64,000 bases of DNA from Lachnospiraceae bacterium NC2004 (GTDB lineage: Bacteria; Bacillota; Clostridia; Lachnospirales; Lachnospiraceae): NCBI GenBank assembly GCA_000621905.1, contig JHXB01000001.1:186001-250000 (forward strand). The letters are read 5' to 3'. Below, one piece after another: positions 8,118-16,447 of the stretch (the stretch's first letter is position 1; every line of letters starts with the position of its first letter). A model generated the notes under the pieces. That model did not search any database. It saw nothing but the letters and a program-made list of their open reading frames with translations, and had not been told where the DNA came from. The position numbers and the translations under genes are program-made.

Positions 8118-11100
8118 TTATTTCACGATCTTAAGCTTGATATATTTCTCGTAATCGGTACTGCCCATGTCGTTTATGTATGCTCTTACGCCTGCGTCAA
8201 CAACCTTGTAAGTTGTCTTGTTAGCAAGTAAAAGCTCAGCCTCGGTAGGGTACTGTGAAAAGCTTGCAATGTACATACCAGGGATGTTATCCTTGTCACC
8301 TTCGATTTCAAGAACAACGCCACCACCACTGAAGGCTGTTGCAACTTCGTGAAGAAGTGAAGTTGAGCTGACAGCAGTTGAAACGTAGGTCTTGCCGATT
8401 GAATTAACCATATCGGATACAGTAGAGCCACCGCCGGTAATATCTCCTATGTAAGAAGTACCTCTAAACATTCTGAGATTGGTGTTACTCTTAGCCTGAT
8501 GAAGCTCGTAAGAAAGGTTCGAAGCGAGCTTAACGTACTGCTTGTAATCCTCACCTAAATGTCCCATCACGCTCTTAAAGTAATAATCGCTAGGATCGTA
8601 AAATGCGGCTACGATGTGAGAGTAGTCATTACCACTATACTCACGAATAGCAGGACAGTGCTTCTTGATAAACGCCTTGTCATTGTTGTAATCCATGTAG
8701 GTGTTAATCCACTTTTTAAGGCTCTTATAATCTTTTAATTCGGTGTATTTATCCGCAGTCTTCTTAGGCGCAGAACCATCTGTTACATTGAGGGTGCAAG
8801 AAAAATACTTGGTACCGGTTGCTGCAACAAGAGTGGTTGTACCCTTTGCAACAGGTGTGATAGCTCCGGTTGTTTTGTTAATCTTAGCTATCTCAGGATC
8901 ATTAGAGAAATACAAAGTGTATCCCTTAACTGCACCCGGTATTGTATATGATTTCTTGTCTTTCATTTTCATTGATATTTCGGTTGCGTTACCGCTGCAA
9001 TCCTCGGTGAAAAATGCAAAGTTGTTCTTCTTAGCATAATTCTCTGCCTCAGAACCTGCAGGAGCGATAATGGTTGCGCCCTCTACAGCAGAGTTTCCGA
9101 ATGAGTCATATGGATACTGTGACATACTACTCTTGTATCCGAATGAAGAGTACTCGAAGTTCTTAACGCTTGCCGGAATAAAAATCTTATTAATATAATC
9201 CTGAATTCCTGCAAATGCATACGCTCCGATAGTCTCAACTCCATCAGGGACTGTGTATTCTTTGATATATGAAGAATAATCGTCATAAGCATAAGGAATA
9301 TCGATATCTGTTCCGGGAAGAATGTCGTCCTCTACGGTCCTTCTTGAATCAGAAGAAGCATTTTCTGAAGCAGTTCCGGGCGTATCAGTAATCTCTATAG
9401 GGGTAGCGTCGGATGAGGCATCATCGTATACGATAGGATCATCATTGTATTCGATAGGCTCGTCCTCAGAAATCGCCTCGCCGATACTTGGATAAGCAAT
9501 AAGAGTCTTGCCGTCAGCCGAGAACAGAACGCCATCCTTAACACTGAAGTTGGTGTTGCCGTTAAAGTCAACATTGTCAAATGTAAGTGTTGAGCCAAAA
9601 AGAGCTGTCGCATTAAACTTCTCAATCTTTTCGGTAAGCTTAAGCTCGGTGAGTGAAGTATCACTTACAAACAATCCCTCAGGAATCTCAGTAATTCCTT
9701 TACCGATTGTTGCGGATTTAAGTCTGGTGCAATCGCCAAAAGCCCATTTGCTGAGGTTGGTAACCGAATCCGGGATGACTACATTTTCAAGACCTGTCGA
9801 AGCAAATACTGCAACTCCGATGTCTGTTAAACCTTCATCCAGATTAATATTCTTGAGCGATTCGCAAGAAAGGAAAGCTCCCTCTTCAAGCTTCTTTGTG
9901 CTTTTGGCAAGTTTAACATTGGTAAGAAGTACTGCACTTGAAAATGCATTTTCTCCGATAGTCTCAACTCCCTCAGGAACCGTGTAGCTTGTAGCTACGG
10001 AACCGGTAGGGTATCTTAATAATGTCTTCTTGCTCTTGTCAAATAACACGCCGTCAACTGATGAATAATTAGGGTTGGCTTCGCTTACTACGAACCCACT
10101 TACACCGTTGAAATCAAGCGCACCCTTTCCTATAGATGTAAGGGTTGATGGAATGTTAATGATTCCGTGAGTAGCTTCGCTAGAAGCTTCAACATACATA
10201 AATGCATTTTCTCCGAGCGATTCTAGTCCCTCTTTCAATTCAACGTTCATAAGAGAACTATCTCCTTCGAACGCTGACTTACCAATCTTAACAGCGTTGA
10301 TGTTAAAATCTGTAAGACCAGAGCAGTTATAAAAAGCTTCGTCTCCGATCTCGTCAAACTGTGCTTCCGTTTCGACAGAAGTCAATGCTGTGTCATTATA
10401 GAATGCCTTTCTGCCAATCTTTTTGATAGTCTGAGGTATCACAATTCTCTTAAGAGTTTCGCAGTTCCAGCACATCTGGTTAGGAATCTCGGTTAATCCT
10501 TCGCCTATAATGATAACTGTTAACGCTGCACATGATCCAAATGCATAATCTCCGACTTTTGTAATGCTGCTATCAAGATAGAATTCTGTAAGGGCGTCAC
10601 AATCGAAGAATGCGCCCTCACCAATCTCATTGATAGAAGTTTCGTAGGTCTCGTTAGCTGATTCAAATGTAACTTCGCTGAGCGATGCACACTCGAAAAA
10701 CGCGTGCTTACCAATCTTCTGAAGAGAGCTAGGGAATGTGATTTTAGTAAGTGCTGTACACTCGTTAAATGCGCTCTCACCAATTTCGGTTAGTGATTCA
10801 GGAAGGAAGATTGATTCCATATCTTTATTGTATTCAAATACTCTGTCTCCAATCTTCTTAACCCCGTCAGGGACTACAATCGTCTTAACTCCCTTGAAGT
10901 TACCTCCTGTTAATACGCCGTCTTTAACTATAAATTTAGTCTTGTTGACTTTCTTGATTGTGTACTTGAAAGTCTTGATTTTAGATTTGTATGCAGCACC
11001 GTTAAGAGTTGCAGCTTTAACCTTTTGACTGCTCTTAACAATAATCAACGATAAAGTTGATGTCTTGGTAAATGCAAAACTTTTAGAAGCATTAGACGCA

Positions 11101-11315
11101 ATGTAATTCTTGGTCTTAAACTTGCCGGAAGTTTTGTAATAAACCTTATAACCTTTGGTTGCTTTAACTGTGGTTTCTACGGCATCATCATAGGTGCCTG
11201 CTTTCTTGCTTATAGTGTACTTAGCTTTAGCGCCTGCTGTAACATTTGCAGGAACGTAATTGAACGCCAAAGTCATGCACATGAGTAACGCAAGAACTCT
11301 CTTAGTTGTCTTCAT
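8118..11315 (-). CDS. Secreted BspA-like LRR protein with C-terminal ADP-ribosyltransferase domain
   Basis: 1065 residues. Start at the ATG at 11315, seven bases after GGAGG; the longer ORF start at 11363 lacks a site. A signal peptide (MKTTKRVLALLMCMTLAF) is followed by an array of BspA/LRR_5 repeats (for example GVKKIGDRVFEYNKDMESI and SLTEIGESAFNECTALTKI) to about residue 760, with a Ser/Thr/Asp-rich insert near 620-670. Next is a Big_2-type Ig fold (about 776-850). The last 210 residues carry the R-S-E pattern of mono-ADP-ribosyltransferase toxins: LRMFRG (Arg951), SSTS (984-986) and YPTEAELLL, whose E1025-A-E1027 is an ExE motif. ExE enzymes in this superfamily usually modify arginine. 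This suggests an exported toxin or host-acting effector; the target is unknown. Confidence 0.8.
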   Translation of the reverse strand: MKTTKRVLALLMCMTLAFNYVPANVTAGAKAKYTISKKAGTYDDAVETTVKATKGYKVYYKTSGKFKTKNYIASNASKSFAFTKTSTLSLIIVKSSQKVKAATLNGAAYKSKIKTFKYTIKKVNKTKFIVKDGVLTGGNFKGVKTIVVPDGVKKIGDRVFEYNKDMESIFLPESLTEIGESAFNECTALTKITFPSSLQKIGKHAFFECASLSEVTFESANETYETSINEIGEGAFFDCDALTEFYLDSSITKVGDYAFGSCAALTVIIIGEGLTEIPNQMCWNCETLKRIVIPQTIKKIGRKAFYNDTALTSVETEAQFDEIGDEAFYNCSGLTDFNINAVKIGKSAFEGDSSLMNVELKEGLESLGENAFMYVEASSEATHGIINIPSTLTSIGKGALDFNGVSGFVVSEANPNYSSVDGVLFDKSKKTLLRYPTGSVATSYTVPEGVETIGENAFSSAVLLTNVKLAKSTKKLEEGAFLSCESLKNINLDEGLTDIGVAVFASTGLENVVIPDSVTNLSKWAFGDCTRLKSATIGKGITEIPEGLFVSDTSLTELKLTEKIEKFNATALFGSTLTFDNVDFNGNTNFSVKDGVLFSADGKTLIAYPSIGEAISEDEPIEYNDDPIVYDDASSDATPIEITDTPGTASENASSDSRRTVEDDILPGTDIDIPYAYDDYSSYIKEYTVPDGVETIGAYAFAGIQDYINKIFIPASVKNFEYSSFGYKSSMSQYPYDSFGNSAVEGATIIAPAGSEAENYAKKNNFAFFTEDCSGNATEISMKMKDKKSYTIPGAVKGYTLYFSNDPEIAKINKTTGAITPVAKGTTTLVAATGTKYFSCTLNVTDGSAPKKTADKYTELKDYKSLKKWINTYMDYNNDKAFIKKHCPAIREYSGNDYSHIVAAFYDPSDYYFKSVMGHLGEDYKQYVKLASNLSYELHQAKSNTNLRMFRGTSYIGDITGGGSTVSDMVNSIGKTYVSTAVSSTSLLHEVATAFSGGGVVLEIEGDKDNIPGMYIASFSQYPTEAELLLANKTTYKVVDAGVRAYINDMGSTDYEKYIKLKIVK

Positions 11316-11513
11316 ATTCGTCCTCCATTCTATGATTAAAATAATCACATAATACAATATCACATTGGGGGATTTTTTTTAAGATAAAGTTATTATATTA
11401 AGATGCATTTGAAGGAAATAAGCATTAAAATTTGCTTTATATATGTACAGTTTAGGTTCATATGTGGTAGAATATGAAATGCTAAAATGTGCAATTTAAG
11501 AGGAGGCGTGTAT

Positions 11514-12779
11514 ATGAGAAATATTTTTAAGAAGATAGTTGCATTCGTGCTGATTGGCGTACTTGCTGTGGCATTTTCAGGGAATATGCAGGCGAGCGCG
11601 GATGACGGCGGTAAGGCATATAAGTATAGATTTGATCTTTCAAAAGCGTATTTAGGTAGTGAGTATACGAAGCTTGGAATTGTTATGTTTGCAGGTGATT
11701 CACTTGTTGATGTTTCTGAAGATACTCACAAAACAGAAGATGGTTGTGAGTACAACGGTTACTATATGGGCTTTGATGCAGGATCGTTTGACACATCGTT
11801 ATATACGGCTGAGAAGCGTACTAAACGTGTTAGGACAGGTGAGGTCAGTGATGGTGGTGAGAAAGAATTTGAAGGTGTATCAGGGCTTACTATCAAGGGA
11901 GACAGACCTGTTATCGTTGATGGTGGGGAGATAGTTGAATCAGGGCCATATCAGATTATGGTTGACGGTAAGATGGTTCAGCATAATTCGGTGCTTTATA
12001 AGCCTATTTCAATGCATGTGATGGAAGATTACTCTGTTAAGTACGAGCTTGATGGTGGTGAATTTGGAACTTCTTCTGCTCAGACTTCATTTACACCGGG
12101 TAAAGTCGATACGACTTATAAGATTCCTACACCTGTTAAGAAGGGATACAGATTCTGTGGTTGGAGACCCGACAGCCGAACTGTTGCTATCGATGTTGAA
12201 GGCATGGATACTCTTGTGATTAAGGGATTATTTGACTCCGATGAGGAGACCATGCAGGGCAAGATTAGACAGGCAAATGCTTTGTACAACAACGGCGGAT
12301 ATACCGTTACCGCATCGTGGGATAAGGTGGATGAGGAAGTTGAAGCGACGACAGAGGTGCCGGCAACTACGGAATTAACCGGAACTACGGAAGTTCCTGG
12401 AACAACTGAAGTACCGGGAACGACAGAAACTACTGCAACGACAGAAGAGTCGGTGACTCCTGATGTTAAGATTGAGAATACTCTTAGTGTTAAAGGTAAG
12501 AGTGCTAATGTTAAGTACAGCAAGCTTAAGAAGAAGGCACAATCACTTTCGATAACAAAGGTGATTACATTTGCCGATAAAGGTCAGGGCGGTTTATGTT
12601 ACTCTAAGGCAAGTGGTAATAAGAAGATAGGGGTTAATAAAAAAACAGGTAAGATTGCAATAAAGAAAGGAGTGAAGAAGGGAACGTATAAGTTGACTAT
12701 TAAAGTCAAAGCTGCAGGTAATGACTCATATGAGGCTTCGGGCTGGAAGAGTGTTACTTGCAAGATTATTGTTAAATAA
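11514..12779 (+). CDS. Secreted protein with InlB-type repeat and Thr-rich linker
   Basis: 421 residues. Start at the ATG at 11514, seven bases after GAGGAGG. Signal peptide MRNIFKKIVAFVLIGVLAVA, ending near ASA. Residues about 185-240 (KYELDGGEFGTSS, then PTPVKKGYRFCGWRPD) match the InlB B-repeat/Listeria-Bacteroides repeat pattern. A linker of TTEVPGTTEVPG-type repeats follows near 285-315. The last 100 residues form an all-beta domain ending in Lys-rich strands (KTGKIAIKKGVKKGTYKLTIKV), common at the C-terminus of Lachnospiraceae exported proteins. Likely displayed on or released from the cell; no enzyme domain seen. Divergent from the LRR/ADP-ribosyltransferase gene. Confidence 0.75.
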   Translation: MRNIFKKIVAFVLIGVLAVAFSGNMQASADDGGKAYKYRFDLSKAYLGSEYTKLGIVMFAGDSLVDVSEDTHKTEDGCEYNGYYMGFDAGSFDTSLYTAEKRTKRVRTGEVSDGGEKEFEGVSGLTIKGDRPVIVDGGEIVESGPYQIMVDGKMVQHNSVLYKPISMHVMEDYSVKYELDGGEFGTSSAQTSFTPGKVDTTYKIPTPVKKGYRFCGWRPDSRTVAIDVEGMDTLVIKGLFDSDEETMQGKIRQANALYNNGGYTVTASWDKVDEEVEATTEVPATTELTGTTEVPGTTEVPGTTETTATTEESVTPDVKIENTLSVKGKSANVKYSKLKKKAQSLSITKVITFADKGQGGLCYSKASGNKKIGVNKKTGKIAIKKGVKKGTYKLTIKVKAAGNDSYEASGWKSVTCKIIVK

Positions 12780-12794
12780 TAACGGAAGGATCAA

Positions 12795-12827
12795 CCCCAG
12801 GTACATTTCGTGCCTGGGGATTTTTTT
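12795..12827 (+). terminator. Intrinsic terminator
   Basis: CCCCAGG, a ten-base loop region, CCTGGGG, then seven Ts. Confidence 0.92.
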
Positions 12828-12831
12828 ACTC

Positions 12832-12879
12832 TTGACAGCTAATTTGAATTAGCCTATAATAAAGCTAATCCAAATTAGC
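12832..12879 (+). promoter_or_regulatory. Promoter with two TetR operators
   Basis: TTGACA (12832-12837), 17 bases, TATAAT (12855-12860). The palindrome GCTAATTTGAATTAGC (12838-12853) fills the spacer and a near-copy, GCTAATCCAAATTAGC (12864-12879), follows the -10 box. A regulator bound at either would block transcription, so the TetR gene is probably self-repressed. Confidence 0.85.
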
Positions 12880-12899
12880 CGAGGAGGTGAGAGCAAGAG

Positions 12900-13559
12900 A
12901 TGGACACCAAACACAGAATACTAGAAGAAGCGCTGACGCTTTTTTCAGAGAAAGGCTACGCCAATGTCTATGTTGCCGACATAGCCGAGAGAGTAGGGAT
13001 TAAAGCGCCGTCTCTATATAAGCATTACAAGAACAAGCAGGCTATATTTGATGCAATTATCGAAGAGATGAATAGACGATTTATGGAACAAGCGAGCTCA
13101 CTTAAGATTAACGGAGCTGATGCATCTATTGACGCTGAGATTTATAAGCATATATCAGAAGATCAGCTGGTCGCCCTTGGTAGAGACTTATTTTTATATT
13201 TTATACATGATGATTACACGAGGCGTTTTCGCAAGATGCTTACCATAGAGCAGTTTCACGATAAAAAGCTTGCAGATGTATATATGAAGCAGTACGTGGA
13301 TGATGTGCTTTCATATCAGGGAATGCTTTTAGGATTAATAGCCTCTCAAGGGATTTTAAAGACTGAGAATGTAGAGATTATGACGTTGCATTTTTATGCA
13401 CCGATTTATATGCTTCTTACCATATGCGACCGAGAGCCCGAGCGCGAGGCGGAGGCGCTTAAGACACTAGAAGCACACATTCGACAGTTTAACAGATTGT
13501 ATTCAAGAGATGAGAAGATTGTTCAGGATAACAAGAAGAAATTATGGAGGGATAGATAA
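12900..13559 (+). CDS. TetR-family regulator, autorepressed
   Basis: 219 residues. N-terminal helix-turn-helix: ILEEALTLFSEKGYANVYV, then IAERVGIKAPSLYKHYKNKQ, the canonical TetR recognition helix. The C-terminal ligand domain is unassigned. GGAGGTGA lies eight bases before the ATG. Its stop codon overlaps the start of the flavoprotein gene by one base (TAATG), so both are translated from one mRNA and the flavoprotein is the likely regulated function. Two palindromes at its promoter are the likely operators. The inducer is unknown; quinones or electrophiles would fit a flavin reductase partner, but this is inference. Confidence 0.9.
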   Translation: MDTKHRILEEALTLFSEKGYANVYVADIAERVGIKAPSLYKHYKNKQAIFDAIIEEMNRRFMEQASSLKINGADASIDAEIYKHISEDQLVALGRDLFLYFIHDDYTRRFRKMLTIEQFHDKKLADVYMKQYVDDVLSYQGMLLGLIASQGILKTENVEIMTLHFYAPIYMLLTICDREPEREAEALKTLEAHIRQFNRLYSRDEKIVQDNKKKLWRDR

Positions 13560-14275
13560 TGAAGATTACAGTGATTAACGGAACAGAGAAACACGGTGTA
13601 ACCTACAAAATGAAAGAGATATTTTTAGAGCAATTTAAGAAGGATGCAGAGATTACGGAATACTATCTCCCTAAAGACTGCCCTAACTTCTGCGTTGGAT
13701 GCATTACCTGTTTTGGCCAAGGAGAGCATCTATGTAAGGATGCTGAGTATATTCAAAAGATCGAGAAATCATTGCTTGAAGCTGATTTGCTCGTATTTAC
13801 CTCTCCGGCGTATGTTTTCCACGCAACCGGCGCAATGAAGGCGATGCTCGACCATTTTGGATACCGCTGGATGCCGCATCGTCCTGCTAAGGAAATGTTT
13901 GGTAAGCGAGCGGTGATTATTACACAGTGCCTGGGAGCCGGGGGCAAGTCTACAGCCAAGGACATCAAGGACAGCCTCTCTTGGTGGGGAGTATCGTATA
14001 TCAAAGTCTGCTCGTTCAAGCTTATGAGTGAAATCCGTTGGGATAAGATTCCTGATAAGAAGCGTGAAGGATTTGCCAAGAAGTTAGAAGCACTCGCAAG
14101 GAAAATGAAATCAATAGATTACTCTAAACCTGCTCATACCAGTTTTGTGACCAAATGCAAATTCCTTGCTGTTCGTATGTTGCAGACCGGACTCGGCAAA
14201 GATAACCCTGAGTACACCGACTTTAAATACTGGAAAGAAAACGGTTGGATTGACAATGTAAGACCATGGAAATAA
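13559..14275 (+). CDS. Flavodoxin-fold NAD(P)H:FMN/quinone reductase
   Basis: 238 residues. MKITVINGTEKHGVTYKMKEIFLE is the start of a flavodoxin-like fold (FMN phosphate loop), followed by CPNFCVGCITCFGQGEHLC, a cysteine cluster found in NADPH-dependent FMN reductase and iron-sulfur flavoprotein relatives, and by LLVFTSPAYVFHATGAMKAMLDHF, the second FMN-contact segment. The C-terminal 60 residues are an added helical extension. Predicted cytosolic reductase using FMN; the acceptor is unknown. Translationally coupled to the TetR gene upstream and followed by a repeat that may stop transcription. Confidence 0.83.
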   Translation: MKITVINGTEKHGVTYKMKEIFLEQFKKDAEITEYYLPKDCPNFCVGCITCFGQGEHLCKDAEYIQKIEKSLLEADLLVFTSPAYVFHATGAMKAMLDHFGYRWMPHRPAKEMFGKRAVIITQCLGAGGKSTAKDIKDSLSWWGVSYIKVCSFKLMSEIRWDKIPDKKREGFAKKLEALARKMKSIDYSKPAHTSFVTKCKFLAVRMLQTGLGKDNPEYTDFKYWKENGWIDNVRPWK

Positions 14276-14277
14276 AT

Positions 14278-14314
14278 TAATTTACCAGTGTGGCCTGTCC
14301 CCACTGGTAAATTA
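14278..14314. repeat. Palindromic repeat, family B, copy 1
   Basis: TAATTTACCAGTG and CCACTGGTAAATTA are inverted around GGCCTGTCC. Just after the flavoprotein stop codon; may serve as a terminator. Confidence 0.85.
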
Positions 14315-14382
14315 GGTTGTAAATATAACTTAAATCTTTTATAATATACCTATGCATTTGAATAAAAGAAAGGAGAGTTATT

Positions 14383-14553
14383 ATGCCTAAAGATCCGGTT
14401 ATTTTATTAAGCTATGTCAATACTGAGCTTAGGGATCATTATTCGAGTCTGGATGAGCTTTGCGCTGCTTTAAACGCTGATAGAGCAGAGATAGAAGCCA
14501 CACTAAAGAAGCTTGATTACGAGTATAATACTGAACTGAACAAGTTCGTGTAA
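14383..14553 (+). CDS. DUF4250 small protein
   Basis: 56 residues, starting MPKDPVILLSYVNTELRDHY and containing SSLDELCAALNADRAEIEATL. This is the DUF4250 family, small cytosolic proteins of Clostridia with no established function. The helix-turn-helix-like spacing in the second half is suggestive only. AGGAGAG lies six bases before the ATG. It stands between a family B repeat and a secreted-protein gene and may be co-transcribed with the latter (30 bp gap). Confidence 0.85.
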   Translation: MPKDPVILLSYVNTELRDHYSSLDELCAALNADRAEIEATLKKLDYEYNTELNKFV

Positions 14554-14583
14554 GCCTATATTACAGAAGGGAGACGAAATTAT

Positions 14584-16179
14584 ATGGATAGTTATAAGAA
14601 GAGATTTAAAAGTCATATTTTATTAGGTTTAATATTGGCACTCAGCCTGATTATGTCAATGACGGCACCTGCTTATGCAGAGGGTAACGAGCAACTTACC
14701 ACTACGGTAAATGATGCTAAAGACCTTAAGCGTGCAGCTAAGCAGTATACATATGATTATACAACAAATGCAGGAAACTGGGCTGTTGATGAGAAGACAG
14801 GTGAGTATTGTGGAACCTGGAAGAATCTTCCAATGCTGTTTCCCGGAGATGAGGTAACAATTATCCCGAACGTGCCAAACACAAGTGGTGTGGATCATGA
14901 TGGTCAGTGCGCAACAGGTTATGTGGGCATGGTATTTAATAATCCGGATAGTGCTGCATCTCGTGGCCCTATTGAGGTTACTAAGGTGAACTCCTACGGA
15001 CAGACTTCAGAAAGCCACGGCAATTCATTTATTCAGGGATTTAAGATTACCGGAGATGAGCCGGTGATGGTATATTCAGGAGGCGGCGGTGGCTATACCA
15101 ACCAAAAGGTTGAGCATCCGGTCTATAGCGGAATATCTTTGGCATACTATGCTGCAAGTTTGTCATATAACACTTTCCCGAATTACTGTAATATTAACGT
15201 ACAGTATGCAGATACTGACGCCGGAAAAGAACTTACCGAGGCTGAGGTAGCATCAGAGATTCACTACTATACTACCGATAAGAATCCTACGAAGATAACA
15301 TATCAGGATGCATTTCACAATTATGACCTTAATTATGACGAGACTAAGGACCTGATTTACTATAATGTCCTCCATCCTTACATGGAAGGGTACGGAATTC
15401 AGAGAGTTGTAATTGTAGCCGGAACTAACAATTATACTTACAAATGGCTCAATTATTCATTTGACAGAGAAGCCGATTCTTGGAAGCTTATTCCACAGTG
15501 GAGGAATTTTGGAAGATCCGGTGAGCCATATGTTATGCAGGGTAGCTATGATGACACCTTCACTATCCGTTATGAATTCTCGGGCAAACGCACAGTGACA
15601 TTGGATGCCTGTGGCGGAACCGTTGAAGGGTATGCGAGTAAGATTTACGATTTGTCCGGCAATACACAGTTTGGCAAATGGGTAGCGAGCGCGGAAGCAG
15701 GTGAGTTCACTCCAAAGAGGACAGGTTACATTTTCAAAGGCTGGTACGAGGACCCTGAGTATACGACCGAGGTTACTTCGTTTAATGATACCGCTTCTAA
15801 GTATACCGACAATCCTTATGACGAGAGAGCTAATCGCGTCTGCCGTATGTATGCTAAGTGGGAGCAAGAGGTTACCATAAGTCCTGTGGCGACTAAGGTG
15901 ACCAAACTTACTAAGGGTAAGAAGAAATTAACTGTAACATGGGCTAAGCAGACTGCAGAGGGAACCGCCGGTTATCAGCTTCAGTACGGAACCAACAAGA
16001 GCTTTAAAGCCGGAACATATAAGACTGTGACGATTAAAGGTAACGCTACCACCAAGAAGACGGTTAGCAAGCTGAAATCTAAGAAGAAGTACTATGTGAG
16101 AGTGCGTACCTACTGCGTTATAAATGATGAAAATGTTTACTCTGCGTGGAGTGCGTCAAAGAACGTGAAGGTTAAATAG
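14584..16179 (+). CDS. Secreted protein with InlB-type repeat and fibronectin type III domain
   Basis: 531 residues. Signal peptide from the N-terminus to about residue 33 (SMTAPAYAEG at the cleavage region). The middle part (35-340) is an unassigned beta-rich region with many Tyr, Asn and Gly. Residues about 338-430 hold an InlB/Listeria-Bacteroides repeat (VTLDACGGTVEGY, then RTGYIFKGWYEDPEYTTEV). The C-terminal 100 residues form a fibronectin type III-like domain (KVTKLTKGKKKLTVTWAKQ, then KKKYYVRVRTYC, SAWSASKNVKVK). Probably an extracellular adhesin-like or polymer-binding protein; no catalytic motif seen. Ends at an intrinsic terminator. Confidence 0.78.
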   Translation: MDSYKKRFKSHILLGLILALSLIMSMTAPAYAEGNEQLTTTVNDAKDLKRAAKQYTYDYTTNAGNWAVDEKTGEYCGTWKNLPMLFPGDEVTIIPNVPNTSGVDHDGQCATGYVGMVFNNPDSAASRGPIEVTKVNSYGQTSESHGNSFIQGFKITGDEPVMVYSGGGGGYTNQKVEHPVYSGISLAYYAASLSYNTFPNYCNINVQYADTDAGKELTEAEVASEIHYYTTDKNPTKITYQDAFHNYDLNYDETKDLIYYNVLHPYMEGYGIQRVVIVAGTNNYTYKWLNYSFDREADSWKLIPQWRNFGRSGEPYVMQGSYDDTFTIRYEFSGKRTVTLDACGGTVEGYASKIYDLSGNTQFGKWVASAEAGEFTPKRTGYIFKGWYEDPEYTTEVTSFNDTASKYTDNPYDERANRVCRMYAKWEQEVTISPVATKVTKLTKGKKKLTVTWAKQTAEGTAGYQLQYGTNKSFKAGTYKTVTIKGNATTKKTVSKLKSKKKYYVRVRTYCVINDENVYSAWSASKNVKVK

Positions 16180-16191
16180 TATAATAAAATG

Positions 16192-16224
16192 CAGGATCTA
16201 AGAATATTTCTTAGGTCCTGTTTT
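16192..16224 (+). terminator. Intrinsic terminator
   Basis: CAGGATCTAAGAA pairs with TTCTTAGGTCCTG, followed by TTTT. Confidence 0.85.
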
Positions 16225-16447
16225 ATATTTGGATATTAGTGTATTTAGTTTCTTTTTACGACATGTTTTGTGTTTTGTTAGTTTTGTCTAACAACTTTTG
16301 AAATGATTGTCGAAAAATCAGCGAAAGTTTTGTAGACAGTTTATAATATTTCTTATATAATAATTTACGGTAAATTTCGCATTCTAGTGGATTATGGTCC
16401 ACAGATGCGCAGATAATATACACAATTTCACTATAAGGAGAATCATT

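Noticed and set aside
9508-9987. Plus-strand ORF of 159 codons inside the LRR gene
   Set aside because: It is a shadow of the repetitive LRR frame: no ribosome-binding site, Ser/Val/Leu-rich composition and fully inside a well-supported gene.
12116-12523. Minus-strand ORF of 135 codons antisense to the Thr-rich linker
   Set aside because: Its SVVPGTSVVP pattern only mirrors the ACA/GTT repeats of the sense strand; no start signal.
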